Source of the DNA: Flagellimonas spongiicola
GTDB lineage: Bacteria; Bacteroidota; Bacteroidia; Flavobacteriales; Flavobacteriaceae
Assembly (NCBI RefSeq): GCF_023502425.1
Contig: NZ_JAMFMA010000002.1
Location: 930,001-994,000, forward strand
Direction: 5' to 3'
Length of the DNA stretch: 64,000 nucleotides
Part shown: positions 8,411 to 17,634 of the stretch, one piece after another
Position numbering within the stretch: position 1 is the first letter of the stretch
How the letters are laid out: the number at the start of each line of letters is the position of its first letter
Made by a program: the position numbers and the translations under genes
Notes under the pieces: generated by a model
What the model was told of the DNA's origin: nothing
What the model saw: the letters and a program-made list of their open reading frames with translations, nothing else
Databases searched by the model: none

Positions 8411-8430
8411 TTGAACCAACTTTATATATA

Positions 8431-8456
8431 GCCTCTTGCCCCAGAGGCCTTTTTTG
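8431..8456 (+). terminator. terminator or attenuator between nrdB and nrdA
   Basis: GCCTCT (8431-8436) pairs with AGAGGC (8443-8448) around a 6-nt loop, followed by a T-rich run (8450-8455). The stem is short. Because nrdA lies 100 bp further in the same direction it may reduce rather than abolish readthrough, or nrdA may have its own promoter. Confidence 0.55.
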
Positions 8457-8549
8457 TGAACTCAACCGAACACCCCATGTAGAATACCCTCATGACGGGT
8501 TATGCTTGGAACTAAAAACTATCGTATCACTTAAAATATTTAGAAACAC

Positions 8550-11027
8550 ATGTATGTAGTAAAAAGAGATGGAAGAAAGGAGCCGATGATGTTCGATAAG
8601 ATTACGGCCCGTGTTAGAAAACTTTGCTATGGCCTAAACAACCTGGTAGACCCAGTGAAGGTGGCCATGAGGGTGATTGAAGGGTTATATGATGGGGTAA
8701 CTACATCAGAACTTGATAATCTGGCAGCAGAAATTGCTGCAACCATGACCACAACACATCCAGATTATGCAAAGTTGGCAGCACGAATTTCCGTTTCCAA
8801 CTTACATAAGAATACCAAAAAGTCCTTCTCAGAGACCATGAAGGATTTATATGAATACGTCAATCCGAGAACCGGAAAGAAAGCGCCATTGCTTTCTGAT
8901 GAGGTTTTCAAGGTGATTTCGGAAAATTCCGAAAAGCTGGATTCGACCATAATCTATAACCGTGACTTTGGGTATGATTATTTTGGATTCAAGACTTTGG
9001 AGCGTTCCTACCTGTTGAAAATCAATGGTAAGATTGCTGAAAGGCCACAACATATGTTGATGCGTGTTGCGGTTGGAATCCATTTGAATGATTTGGACGC
9101 TGCTGTGGAGACTTATGAGTTAATGTCTAAAAAGTACTTTACGCATGCCACACCAACGCTATTTAATTCAGGTACGCCCAAACCACAAATGTCCTCATGT
9201 TTCCTTCTGGCCATGAAGGACGATAGTATTGATGGCATCTACGATACGCTTAAACAGACAGCAAAAATTTCCCAATCGGCCGGAGGAATAGGCCTATCTA
9301 TTCACAATGTTAGAGCCACTGGTTCCTACATCGCAGGGACTAACGGTACATCCAATGGTATTGTACCAATGTTGCGGGTATTTAATGATACAGCAAGATA
9401 TGTAGACCAAGGAGGTGGCAAGCGAAAAGGGAGTTTTGCTATCTACGTTGAGCCATGGCATGCGGATATTTTTGATTTCCTTGATCTTAAAAAGAACCAT
9501 GGGAAAGAAGAAATGCGTGCTAGGGATTTGTTTTACGCCATGTGGATACCAGATTTATTCATGAAAAGAGTAGAAGCGGATGCCGAATGGACCCTAATGT
9601 GTCCAAATGAATGTCCAGACTTATTCAACACCCATAGCGAGGAGTTTGAAACCCTCTATGCACGATATGAAGCTGAAGGTAAGGGCAGAAAGACGATCAA
9701 AGCTCGTGACCTATGGGAAAAAATATTGGAATCCCAGATAGAGACAGGAACACCTTACATGCTCTATAAAGATGCTGCGAACAGAAAAAGTAACCAGAAA
9801 AATTTGGGAACTATCCGTTCATCCAATCTTTGTACTGAGATTTTGGAATATACCTCACCCGATGAAGTCGCAGTATGTAATCTAGCGTCTATTGCGTTAC
9901 CAATGTTTGTTAAAAACGGCGAGTTTGACCACAAGGAGCTATTCAAAGTAACCAAGCGGGTGACCAAGAACCTGAACAAGGTCATTGATAGAAATTATTA
10001 TCCTGTCAAAGAGGCCGAGAACTCAAATATGAGGCATAGGCCGGTTGGTTTGGGTGTTCAAGGCTTGGCAGACACTTTTATCATGCTTCGATTGCCTTTC
10101 ACAAGTGATGAGGCAAAAAAATTGAATCAGGAGATATTTGAGACCTTGTATTTTGCTGCGGTTTCCGCCTCAATGGAAGAAGCAAAAGTGGATGGTACGT
10201 ACTCAAGTTATGAAGGATCTCCAATAGCTAATGGGGAATTCCAACATAACCTTTGGGGGATAAAAGACGAAGAACTTTCCGGAAGATGGGATTGGAGCAA
10301 ATTGCGAAAGGATGTTAAGAAGCATGGGGTTAGAAACTCACTTTTAGTGGCTCCAATGCCAACAGCTTCAACATCACAGATTTTAGGGAACAATGAGTGC
10401 TTTGAACCCTATACATCCAACATTTATACCCGAAGAGTACTTTCTGGCGAATTCATTGTAGTGAACAAGCACTTGTTGGAGGATTTGGTAAAATTAGGTC
10501 TGTGGAACGAAGGTTTGAAACAGGAATTGATGCGTGCCAATGGATCCATTCAACATATCGACGTAATTCCAGAGGACATTAAGGAGCTGTACAAAACAGT
10601 ATGGGAACTTAGTATGAAGGACATCATTGATATGAGTAGGCAACGTGGTTATTTCATTGATCAAAGTCAATCCCTGAACTTGTTTATGGAAAATGCCAAT
10701 TACTCCAAATTAACTTCTATGCATTTTTATGCATGGAAAAGTGGACTTAAAACAGGAATGTACTATTTAAGGACCAAAGCTGCAGTAGATGCCATTAAGT
10801 TTACGTTGGACAACACCAAGAAAAAGGAAGTTCCTGTGAGTGTTGCAGCAGAGGCGGAGGTGTTGGCAGCTGCTCCAAAAGTCGCTGAGAGGATACAAGT
10901 ACAAGCCACTCCTGTAGAACAGCAGGAAGTTGATGTAGCGCCCATGACACCTGAAGAGATGAAGGAATTGATTGCACGTGCCAAAGAAGGTGAGGCAGAT
11001 GATGATTGCCTAATGTGTGGATCATAA
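8550..11027 (+). CDS. nrdA: ribonucleoside-diphosphate reductase alpha subunit (class I)
   Basis: The catalytic large subunit, 825 residues. An N-terminal ATP-cone (about 1-90, beginning [20 protein letters not shown]) gives allosteric activity control. The barrel has the first redox cysteine in M-S-S-C-F-L and the substrate-binding N-L-C-T-E-I motif with the radical cysteine, then C-N-L-A-S. The C-terminal tail ends D-D-C-L-M-C-G-S, the C-x2-C pair that re-reduces the active site through thioredoxin or glutaredoxin. An Ala/Val/Glu-rich linker of about 60 residues joins barrel and tail, longer than in E. coli. It works with the NrdB protein encoded just upstream. Confidence 0.97.
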   Translation: MYVVKRDGRKEPMMFDKITARVRKLCYGLNNLVDPVKVAMRVIEGLYDGVTTSELDNLAAEIAATMTTTHPDYAKLAARISVSNLHKNTKKSFSETMKDLYEYVNPRTGKKAPLLSDEVFKVISENSEKLDSTIIYNRDFGYDYFGFKTLERSYLLKINGKIAERPQHMLMRVAVGIHLNDLDAAVETYELMSKKYFTHATPTLFNSGTPKPQMSSCFLLAMKDDSIDGIYDTLKQTAKISQSAGGIGLSIHNVRATGSYIAGTNGTSNGIVPMLRVFNDTARYVDQGGGKRKGSFAIYVEPWHADIFDFLDLKKNHGKEEMRARDLFYAMWIPDLFMKRVEADAEWTLMCPNECPDLFNTHSEEFETLYARYEAEGKGRKTIKARDLWEKILESQIETGTPYMLYKDAANRKSNQKNLGTIRSSNLCTEILEYTSPDEVAVCNLASIALPMFVKNGEFDHKELFKVTKRVTKNLNKVIDRNYYPVKEAENSNMRHRPVGLGVQGLADTFIMLRLPFTSDEAKKLNQEIFETLYFAAVSASMEEAKVDGTYSSYEGSPIANGEFQHNLWGIKDEELSGRWDWSKLRKDVKKHGVRNSLLVAPMPTASTSQILGNNECFEPYTSNIYTRRVLSGEFIVVNKHLLEDLVKLGLWNEGLKQELMRANGSIQHIDVIPEDIKELYKTVWELSMKDIIDMSRQRGYFIDQSQSLNLFMENANYSKLTSMHFYAWKSGLKTGMYYLRTKAAVDAIKFTLDNTKKKEVPVSVAAEAEVLAAAPKVAERIQVQATPVEQQEVDVAPMTPEEMKELIARAKEGEADDDCLMCGS

Positions 11028-11141
11028 GTAATACTGGACTTAACAGTATGTGATAGTGTTTATTGATTAGATGCCTCGGATAGTTCACCCCACACGAACA
11101 ACTTCCGAGGTGTTTTCCATTGAATTGTAAAATTCAAACCC

Positions 11142-11170
11142 AAAAAAAGCCGCTTTAAGCGGCTTTTTTA
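11142..11170. terminator. bidirectional terminator between nrdA and the GMC small-subunit gene
   Basis: GCCGCT (11149-11154) pairs with AGCGGC (11158-11163). The hairpin is flanked by seven A on the left and six T on the right, so it can end transcripts from both strands. It lies between the convergent nrdA and 11191-11841 genes. Confidence 0.85.
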
Positions 11171-11190
11171 TTAATTAATATAAGCTAATC

Positions 11191-11841
11191 CTATAGCGAC
11201 CATGCTCTTCCTTGTGTCAAGGTATCTACATCGTCACAGGCTACGTATTGCCCTGGTATTGGTAAATAAGCTAAAACTTCTTCAGCTACAAATTCACTTG
11301 TTTTGTAAGCCCAAATTGCTGAACCTCGCATAGAATTGGCAAAGTTAAAGCAGGCTACCTCATCATCCAGTACGGCACTTCCATTGGTTTCCATGGCTTC
11401 TCTATAAGCCTCAATGGCTTCCGCGTGAAGTTCTTCGACTTCATCCGTCTGTTTCTTCAAATAAACCGCTAAAACAGGTTCCACATCTTCTGCATCCAAA
11501 TCGTTCAAGGTCTCCTTCTGTGAATCGGCCAATACCTTGTCCGTGAATTTGCCCATACACATTTTTAGAAATTCCTGTTCTTCAACTGGCATAACTTCAT
11601 TGGCAAACTTGTCAAGGAATACATGAACGTTTACATCTGTAGCCGAAGGCGTATCCGTTTTTGGAAGAATTATATCCAATATGGTGTGTACCACACCCCC
11701 TTCTTCCTTAGTGAAGAATTCAGGGGTCCAATCCAACACTTTTTTGCCCTTGCAACTTTGAACTAAACTTAACACGGTTGGTGCGGCAACGGCATAGCCG
11801 AAAACCATCCCCATATTTTTAAGTGCTACTCTTCTTTCCAT
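11191..11841 (-). CDS. gluconate 2-dehydrogenase subunit 3 family protein
   Basis: The small accessory ('hitch-hiker') subunit of a periplasmic GMC-type sugar dehydrogenase, 216 residues. The N terminus has an R-R pair followed by a hydrophobic segment (MGMVFGYAVAAPTVLSL) ending in Q-S-C. This looks like a Tat-type signal with a possible lipid-attachment cysteine near residue 30. The body shows the family pattern EGGVVHTILDIILPKTDTPSA. In the known complexes the GMC subunit lacks a signal and is exported bound to this partner. The upstream GMC gene overlaps its start by one base (TGATG), so the two are translationally coupled. The likely enzyme is a glucoside/glucose 3-dehydrogenase type, but the substrate is inferred from neighbours only. 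Confidence 0.88.
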   Translation of the reverse strand: MERRVALKNMGMVFGYAVAAPTVLSLVQSCKGKKVLDWTPEFFTKEEGGVVHTILDIILPKTDTPSATDVNVHVFLDKFANEVMPVEEQEFLKMCMGKFTDKVLADSQKETLNDLDAEDVEPVLAVYLKKQTDEVEELHAEAIEAYREAMETNGSAVLDDEVACFNFANSMRGSAIWAYKTSEFVAEEVLAYLPIPGQYVACDDVDTLTQGRAWSL

Positions 11842-13559
11842 CAGATATTTCCTTTTTTAAGTTCTTGTGCGGCATGATTGGCAGCCCTTGCAGTAAAGGC
11901 CATGTAGGTCAATGATGGATTCACACAGCTTGCTGAGGTCATAAAAGCTCCATCCGTTACATAGACGTTTTTACAATCATGAACTTGGTTGAATCCGTTC
12001 AAAACAGATGTTTTTCGGTCCCTACCCATTCTAGCAGTACCCATTTCATGGATTCCCAAACCTAAAGCGCCGGGATTGTCAAAAGGTTGCACATCGCGCA
12101 ATCCTGATTTTTCCAACATTTCAACAGCTTGTTGCTGCATATCAACGCGCATTTTCAGTTCATTTTCCTTAAGCTCTGCATCAAATGTGACTGTAGGTAG
12201 TCCCCACTCATCAAGTTTGTCATAGTCTAAGGTCATGCGATTATCTTCGTAAGGAAGAACTTCTCCAAATCCACCCATTCCAAATGTCCAACCACCCGGC
12301 TTTAATATGGCATCTTTAAGATCCTTACCATGTGATACCTCAGAAATAATATCTTCCCAATTTCCTCTACTGGCACCTCCTTGGTAACCATAACCTCTAA
12401 TGAAGTTATTCGACTTAGAATTTCCGTTGAGGTTTCTAAATCTTGGGATGTAAATTCCATTTGGTTTTCTTCCCTTGTAGTATTTGTCTTCGAAACCATC
12501 AAACTTACCACCAGCACCAACATTTAAATGGTGATCCATAATATTTCTACCCAATTGGTCAGAATCATTACCTAATCCATTTTCAAATCTATCGGATTTG
12601 GATTGCATTAGAATGGATGTTGATGCTATTGCTGAGGCGCAAAGGAATATTACCTTGGCCTTAAATTCAAATTCTTCCTTGGTAACTCGGTCTATCACTT
12701 TAACCCCCGTTGCTTTTTTGGTATCCGGGTCATAGATGACTTCATGCACTATGGAATCAGGACGCAAAGTCATGTTTCCAGTTCTTTCCGCGGCAGGCAA
12801 TGTAGACGATACACTACTGAAATATGCACCAAAAGGACATCCTCTAATACAGCGGTTTCTATATTGGCAGCGTGTTCTGCCGTCACCTTCAAACTTTTTA
12901 TCACTATTAATATGTGCTACCCTTCCCGCGGTAATAACTCTACCATCAAAATGTTCGGATACCTTTTCCCGCACATGTTGTTCCACACAATTCAACTCCA
13001 TCATTGGTTCAAACTGTCCGTCCGGTAGTTGGGACAGTCCTAACTTTTCACCAGCAACCCCAATGTAGCTTTCAACTTTATCGTACCAAGGAGCAATGTC
13101 CTTGTAGCGTACAGGCCAATCAACCGCAACCCCATCATTTTTATTGGCCATAAAATCAAGATCACTCCAGCGGTAACTATGTCGGCCCCACATTATAGAG
13201 CGACCACCAACATGATAACCACGCATCCAATCAAAACGTTTGATTTCGTTATAAGGGTGTTGGATGTCATCCACAAACCAGTGTTTTGAGGGTGTCCTTA
13301 CCGTATACCCTGTTCTGTTTTGCTTTTCTTGTCGGGCAATATCTTCTCGGGTAGGTTGCCCATTGTTAGGAAAATCCCAAGTGTCCATTAAGGCCGTTGG
13401 ATAGTCTTCCCTGTGCTTAACCATTCTTCCACGTTCCAAGACAAGCGTCTTAAGTCCGTTTTCGCACAATTCTTTAGCAGCCCAACCACCACTAATACCC
13501 GTACCTACTACGATGGCATCATAGGATTCCTGCTCTTCGTTGTAATAAAATTTGCTCAT
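11841..13559 (-). CDS. GMC family FAD-dependent sugar oxidoreductase, catalytic subunit
   Basis: A 572-residue glucose-methanol-choline oxidoreductase. The FAD Rossmann motif is at 18-24 (V-G-T-G-I-S-G-G), and the second GMC signature region is near 115-125 (HVGGRSIMWGR). The catalytic pair at the C terminus is H504 (GIHEMGTARMG) and N547 (CVNPSLT). A cysteine motif C231-x5-C237-x3-C241-P-x-G resembles the [3Fe-4S] site in FAD-glucose dehydrogenase catalytic subunits. There is no signal peptide, as expected if it is exported with the Tat-type small subunit encoded next. Neighbouring DUF1080, TIM-barrel and Gfo/Idh/MocA genes suggest it oxidises a glycoside at carbon 3. It is divergent from the epimerase lipoprotein gene across 136 bp. 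Confidence 0.9.
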   Translation of the reverse strand: MSKFYYNEEQESYDAIVVGTGISGGWAAKELCENGLKTLVLERGRMVKHREDYPTALMDTWDFPNNGQPTREDIARQEKQNRTGYTVRTPSKHWFVDDIQHPYNEIKRFDWMRGYHVGGRSIMWGRHSYRWSDLDFMANKNDGVAVDWPVRYKDIAPWYDKVESYIGVAGEKLGLSQLPDGQFEPMMELNCVEQHVREKVSEHFDGRVITAGRVAHINSDKKFEGDGRTRCQYRNRCIRGCPFGAYFSSVSSTLPAAERTGNMTLRPDSIVHEVIYDPDTKKATGVKVIDRVTKEEFEFKAKVIFLCASAIASTSILMQSKSDRFENGLGNDSDQLGRNIMDHHLNVGAGGKFDGFEDKYYKGRKPNGIYIPRFRNLNGNSKSNNFIRGYGYQGGASRGNWEDIISEVSHGKDLKDAILKPGGWTFGMGGFGEVLPYEDNRMTLDYDKLDEWGLPTVTFDAELKENELKMRVDMQQQAVEMLEKSGLRDVQPFDNPGALGLGIHEMGTARMGRDRKTSVLNGFNQVHDCKNVYVTDGAFMTSASCVNPSLTYMAFTARAANHAAQELKKGNI

Positions 13560-13643
13560 TTATTGGGATTGTTTATTTGCTAAATGTATTAATTATTAAA
13601 TTAATTTTCTACATTTAAACCCTATGTTTATTGAGAATTCGCT

Positions 13644-13659
13644 ACTATAACGTTGTAGT
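13644..13659. promoter_or_regulatory. LacI-type operator-like palindrome in the divergent sugar-locus promoter
   Basis: ACTATAACGTTGTAGT is a 16-bp palindrome with one mismatched pair, centred on AACGTT. The central CG with flanking AA/TT is the hallmark of LacI/GalR operators. It lies between the divergent GMC and epimerase-like genes, about 37 bp before the ATG at 13696. No LacI-family gene is in the window, so the regulator would be encoded elsewhere. Confidence 0.4.
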
Positions 13660-13695
13660 TTTTATATTCCATTTAATTTTAGTTAATCAACATTT

Positions 13696-14676
13696 ATGAT
13701 TCGAAAAAGTTTTATCCGATATGGTGTTCTTGCAGGTGTGGTTTTTGGACTTTCACTCAACTATTCTTGTAAGCAAAACAAAAAAGAAGAAAATACCGAA
13801 ACTGAAACTACAGAAGAAGTGGTGGAAACTGAAACTTCAAATTTTAAAATTTCCCTTGCCCAGTGGTCTATGCATAAAATGATCAGGGAAGGTGGGGTAG
13901 ACCCATACACTTTTGCCGAAAAAGCTAAAGCATGGGGCTTTGAAGGATTGGAATATGTTAGTGGTCTTTACTATCCAGAATTGGAAAAGGATAATTTTTC
14001 CGAGGAAGCCATGAAGAATTTTGTGGATAAAAGTTTAGCTGAAAGCAAAAAGCATGGATTGGAAAACTTGATCATCATGATTGATGGACAGGGAGATTTG
14101 GCCACTACCGATGAAGCAGAACGTAACGCAGCAGTGGAAAACCATTATAAATGGGTGGATGCAGCAGCAGCACTAGGTTGTCATTCCATAAGGGTAAATC
14201 TTAGCGGGAGCTCAGAGCCGGAAGAATGGACAGCTGCCTCCATAGATGGATTGACCAAACTATCTACCTATGCCAAGGATAAGAACATAAATATATTGGT
14301 AGAAAATCATGGTGGCTTATCTTCAAATGGAGCTATGTTGGCCAATGTGTTTAAAGAAGTGAACATGGATAACTGTGGTACGCTACCTGATTTTGGCAAT
14401 TTCTGTATTACATGGGGAGAATGGCCAGAATGCCTAGAGTGGTACGACAGATATAAAGGTATGGAGGAAATCATGCCCTATGCCAAAGCTGTAAGTGCCA
14501 AGTCTCATGATTTTGATGAAAATGGAAATGAAATACACTCGGACTACGCTCGAATGATGCAGATTGTTAAGGACGCAGGATACACCGGTTTTATTGGTGT
14601 TGAATATGAAGGAAGTGATTTGAGTGAAGAAGAAGGGATTTTGGCAACTAAAAACCTATTGCTAAAAGTTTTGTAG
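13696..14676 (+). CDS. sugar phosphate isomerase/epimerase-like TIM-barrel lipoprotein
   Basis: A 326-residue protein with a lipoprotein-type N terminus (basic R-K-S, hydrophobic stretch, then N-Y-S-C about residue 25). A Glu/Thr-rich linker follows, then an AP-endonuclease-2/xylose-isomerase-like barrel (about 48-326). Metal-ligand candidates typical of the fold are visible: E near GFEGLEYVSG, the ILVENHGG strand, the LPDFGNF strand and the GVEYEGSD end strand. Members include hydroxypyruvate isomerase and 3-keto-sugar epimerases. Its export, and its position opposite the GMC dehydrogenase, suggest it acts on the oxidised sugar in the periplasm. The exact reaction is unknown. It leads a same-strand run of genes to 18774. 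Confidence 0.85.
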   Translation: MIRKSFIRYGVLAGVVFGLSLNYSCKQNKKEENTETETTEEVVETETSNFKISLAQWSMHKMIREGGVDPYTFAEKAKAWGFEGLEYVSGLYYPELEKDNFSEEAMKNFVDKSLAESKKHGLENLIIMIDGQGDLATTDEAERNAAVENHYKWVDAAAALGCHSIRVNLSGSSEPEEWTAASIDGLTKLSTYAKDKNINILVENHGGLSSNGAMLANVFKEVNMDNCGTLPDFGNFCITWGEWPECLEWYDRYKGMEEIMPYAKAVSAKSHDFDENGNEIHSDYARMMQIVKDAGYTGFIGVEYEGSDLSEEEGILATKNLLLKVL

Positions 14677-14700
14677 TAGTCGAACCACAACCTCGGACAT

Positions 14701-15144
14701 ATGAAGGGATTTTTACACCAACTCTTTGACTACAATTTTTATTGCAACAAAAAGCTGATAGCGCAATGTGATGCACTGGAAGAATTTCCGGAGCATAGCA
14801 CAAAACTATTTAGTCATATTTTGAATGCACATCATATTTGGAATCAAAGAATATTGGGAAAACCTTCAGAGTACCAGGTTTGGCAAATACATCAAAAGGA
14901 CAAGTGGGGTGATATCCATTATGAAAATCAACGTGCAACATTTGAAATCATAACCAATGCCGATGATTTTACAAAACGGATAGATTACGAAAACAGCGAG
15001 GGAAGAACGTATGCGAATGACCTTAAGGATATCCTATTCCATATTGTCAACCATTCTACACATCATCGAGGTCAGATACTTACGGATTTTAGAACAAATG
15101 GAATTGAACCCGAAGCGTTGGATTATATATTCTACAAAAGATAA
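14701..15144 (+). CDS. DinB family protein
   Basis: A 147-residue four-helix-bundle protein of the DinB/YfiT-like superfamily. Candidate metal-binding histidines occupy the usual places: H in the second helix (LNAHHIWNQRI, about 41-43) and the H-x3-H-H-R-G pair (HIVNHSTHHRGQ, about 118-127). Family members bind a divalent metal and some are thiol-dependent transferases, but most have no assigned reaction. It lies 24 bp after the TIM-barrel lipoprotein gene and 12 bp before a nucleoside-permease-like gene, so it is probably in the same operon. There is no obvious link to sugar oxidation. Confidence 0.85.
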   Translation: MKGFLHQLFDYNFYCNKKLIAQCDALEEFPEHSTKLFSHILNAHHIWNQRILGKPSEYQVWQIHQKDKWGDIHYENQRATFEIITNADDFTKRIDYENSEGRTYANDLKDILFHIVNHSTHHRGQILTDFRTNGIEPEALDYIFYKR

Positions 15145-15156
15145 TTAAGTGCAGTT

Positions 15157-16386
15157 ATGAAGAACGTGACAAGGTTTCAGCTTTCGTTCATGATGTTTTT
15201 GGAATTCTTTATTTGGGGTGGATGGTTTGTGACCTTGGGCACATTCTTGGGCAATAACCTTAGTGCAACCGATGGTGAGATTGCCATAGCGTTTTCCACT
15301 CAATCCTGGGGGGCGATCATTGCTCCATTCATAATCGGTTTGATAGCAGATAGATATTTCAACGCAGAACGGATTTTAGGAATCCTGCATTTGTTAGGTG
15401 CTGTGTTGCTATACCTTATGTTCCATACCACGGATTTTTCCGTTTTCTATCCTTATGTATTGGGTTATATGATTTTATACATGCCAACTTTGGCTTTGGT
15501 CAATTCCATTTCCTTCAACCAAATGACAGATCCCTCCAAGGAGTTTTCGTTTATACGAGTATTTGGTACCATAGGTTGGATCGTAGCTGGGTTGGTTATC
15601 AGTTACGTGTTTCTATGGGATTCTCCAGAAGGAATTCAATCGGGTATGTTGAAGTACACTTTCCTGATGGTTGCCTGTGCTTCCGCTCTTTTGGGGGTAT
15701 TTAGTTTTACACTGCCAAAAACCCCTCCAAGAGTTCAAAAAGGTGAAAAAGTCACACTCTACAGCATGTTGGGGTTGGATGCCCTAAAGCTTTTAAAAGA
15801 CAAGAATTTTTTAATTTTCTTTATATCCTCGATTCTAATCTGCATTCCACTAGCCTTCTATTATCAAAATGCGAATCCATTTTTGGCGGAAATCGGATTA
15901 TCCAATCCAACCGGAAAAATGACTTTGGGACAAGCTTCTGAAGTATTGTTCATGCTCTTGTTACCCTTTTTCTTTAAAAAGTTTGGCTTTAAAAAGACCA
16001 TCATGGCGGGCATGTTGGCTTGGACTATAAGATATCTTTTGTTTGCTTATGGTGATGCCGGAGAATTGGCATTCATGCTTATCATCGGTATCGCGCTTCA
16101 TGGGATATGCTATGATTTCTTTTTTGTATCCGGTCAAATATATACAGATACCAAAGCGGGGGAGAAATACAAAAGTGCGGCGCAGGGGTTAATCACTCTT
16201 GCTACTTATGGAGTGGGAATGCTGATCGGGTTCTGGATAGCAGGAAAAGTTGCGGAAATGTATTTGATTTCTGAAAACCTACATGACTGGGAAAATGTTT
16301 GGATAATCCCTGCTGTATTCGCATTTGTTGTCTTACTCTTATTTACCCTCTTTTTTAAGAAGGAAGAAGTATCTTATAAACCTTAA
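15157..16386 (+). CDS. MFS transporter, nucleoside:H+ symporter (NupG-like) family
   Basis: A 409-residue major-facilitator protein with about 12 transmembrane helices. The N terminus (LSFMMFLEFFIWGGWFVTLG) and the central FSFIRVFGTIGWIVAGL segment are typical of the Nuc_H_symport branch that includes NupG and XapB. In Bacteroidota this branch is often found in carbohydrate loci, so the substrate may be a sugar or glycoside rather than a nucleoside. It sits inside a run of sugar-oxidation genes. The last 33 bp, including the stop codon, are part of a 41-bp tandem duplication that extends into the spacer before the next gene. Confidence 0.85.
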   Translation: MKNVTRFQLSFMMFLEFFIWGGWFVTLGTFLGNNLSATDGEIAIAFSTQSWGAIIAPFIIGLIADRYFNAERILGILHLLGAVLLYLMFHTTDFSVFYPYVLGYMILYMPTLALVNSISFNQMTDPSKEFSFIRVFGTIGWIVAGLVISYVFLWDSPEGIQSGMLKYTFLMVACASALLGVFSFTLPKTPPRVQKGEKVTLYSMLGLDALKLLKDKNFLIFFISSILICIPLAFYYQNANPFLAEIGLSNPTGKMTLGQASEVLFMLLLPFFFKKFGFKKTIMAGMLAWTIRYLLFAYGDAGELAFMLIIGIALHGICYDFFFVSGQIYTDTKAGEKYKSAAQGLITLATYGVGMLIGFWIAGKVAEMYLISENLHDWENVWIIPAVFAFVVLLLFTLFFKKEEVSYKP

Positions 16387-16435
16387 TTAACCAATTTAAG
16401 AAGGAAGAAGTATCTAATAAACCTTAATTAACCAA
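16354..16435. repeat. 41-bp tandem duplication across the 3' end of the transporter gene
   Basis: Positions 16354-16394 are repeated at 16395-16435 with a single mismatch (T to A). The unit covers the last ten codons, the TAA stop and 8 bp of spacer of the NupG-like gene, so the second copy is a non-coding relic of the gene end. It lengthens the spacer to the next MFS gene from about 20 to 61 bp. It looks like a recent slippage event. Confidence 0.95.
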
Positions 16436-16447
16436 TATTAACTGAAC

Positions 16448-17614
16448 ATGGAAAATATAAATAAGAATAGGCTGTTTTTGGCTTCTTGTGTGGCACTTTT
16501 GGTCACTTCAATGACCTTTGCCATAAGAGCAAGATTGGAAACAGTTTTTGGTCCTGAAGGTGTTGGTCTTACCTTGGAGCAAATAGGATGGGCTTTTACA
16601 CCTGCATTTTGGGGATTTACAATTGCAATGATTATTGGAGGGCCCTTAGTTGATTCCCTTGGAATAAAAAAGATAACATGGATGGCATTTGTTACACATG
16701 CCATCGGAATTACATGGACTATTTTGGCAAAAGATCAAACGTCATTATTCTTGGCGACTTTATTTGTTGGAATAGGCAACGGTATGGTCGAGGCGGCCCT
16801 CAATCCAATGATTGCTTCCATGTATTCAAAAAATAAAACAAAAATGCTCAATCGGTTCCATGTTTGGTTTCCAGGCGGAATTGTCATTGGCTCACTCATA
16901 GGCTGGCTCGTTATGGACGTTATGGGGCTTAGCTGGCAGATAATGGTCGGTGTTTTATTTATTCCACTGGTTATTTACGGATTAATGTTTAGGGGTCAGA
17001 ACTTTCCGGTTACTGAGCGTGTTCAAATGGGCGTAAGTAACAAGAAAATGATAGCAAGTCTAGGCAAGCCACTATTCATTTTTATGGTTTTGTGCATGTT
17101 TTTAACAGCTGCGTCAGAATTGGGAACGACCCAACGTATAGAGTCATTGCTAAAGGAATCAGTGGCTGTACCTTTGTTGGTGCTTGCATTCATTAATGGG
17201 ATTATGGCTTTAGGCAGGGCATTTGCAGGTCAGGTAATTCATAAATTACAACCAGCGGGGATGCTCTTGTTTTCGGCAATTTTCACCTTTATAGGGCTTT
17301 GGTTATTGACAATCACCAGCGGTGGAATGACATTTGCGGCGGCTGCTGTTTTCGCTGTAGGAGTTACTTTTTTCTGGCCAACAATGCTTGGTTTTGTTGC
17401 AGAATATCTCCCTGAAACTGGAGCATTGGGATTATCAATAATGGGTGGTGCAGGAATGTTGTCTGTTTCTGTAGTTTTGCCGCTCATGGGAAAATTAATG
17501 GATGATGCCAATGCCATGGAAGCATTACGAACAATGTCAATCTTACCAGCAATTTTGATAGCGGCATTCATAGGCCTCTATATTTACATGAAAAAAAGAA
17601 CATCAAATACATAA
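16448..17614 (+). CDS. MFS transporter (FucP-like sugar permease branch)
   Basis: A 388-residue major-facilitator protein with about 12 predicted helices. It has the glycine-rich IGNGMVEAALNPMIASMY segment in helix 4-5 and the WFPGGIVIGSLIGW segment in helix 5, as in FucP/GluP-type proton-coupled sugar transporters. Acidic and asparagine residues within these helices fit sugar binding. It is the second MFS gene in the run, 61 bp after the first and 20 bp before the Gfo/Idh/MocA oxidoreductase. The likely role is uptake of an oxidised or released sugar; the substrate cannot be read from sequence. Confidence 0.8.
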   Translation: MENINKNRLFLASCVALLVTSMTFAIRARLETVFGPEGVGLTLEQIGWAFTPAFWGFTIAMIIGGPLVDSLGIKKITWMAFVTHAIGITWTILAKDQTSLFLATLFVGIGNGMVEAALNPMIASMYSKNKTKMLNRFHVWFPGGIVIGSLIGWLVMDVMGLSWQIMVGVLFIPLVIYGLMFRGQNFPVTERVQMGVSNKKMIASLGKPLFIFMVLCMFLTAASELGTTQRIESLLKESVAVPLLVLAFINGIMALGRAFAGQVIHKLQPAGMLLFSAIFTFIGLWLLTITSGGMTFAAAAVFAVGVTFFWPTMLGFVAEYLPETGALGLSIMGGAGMLSVSVVLPLMGKLMDDANAMEALRTMSILPAILIAAFIGLYIYMKKRTSNT

Positions 17615-17634
17615 GCAGTTAAAAACATAAATAG

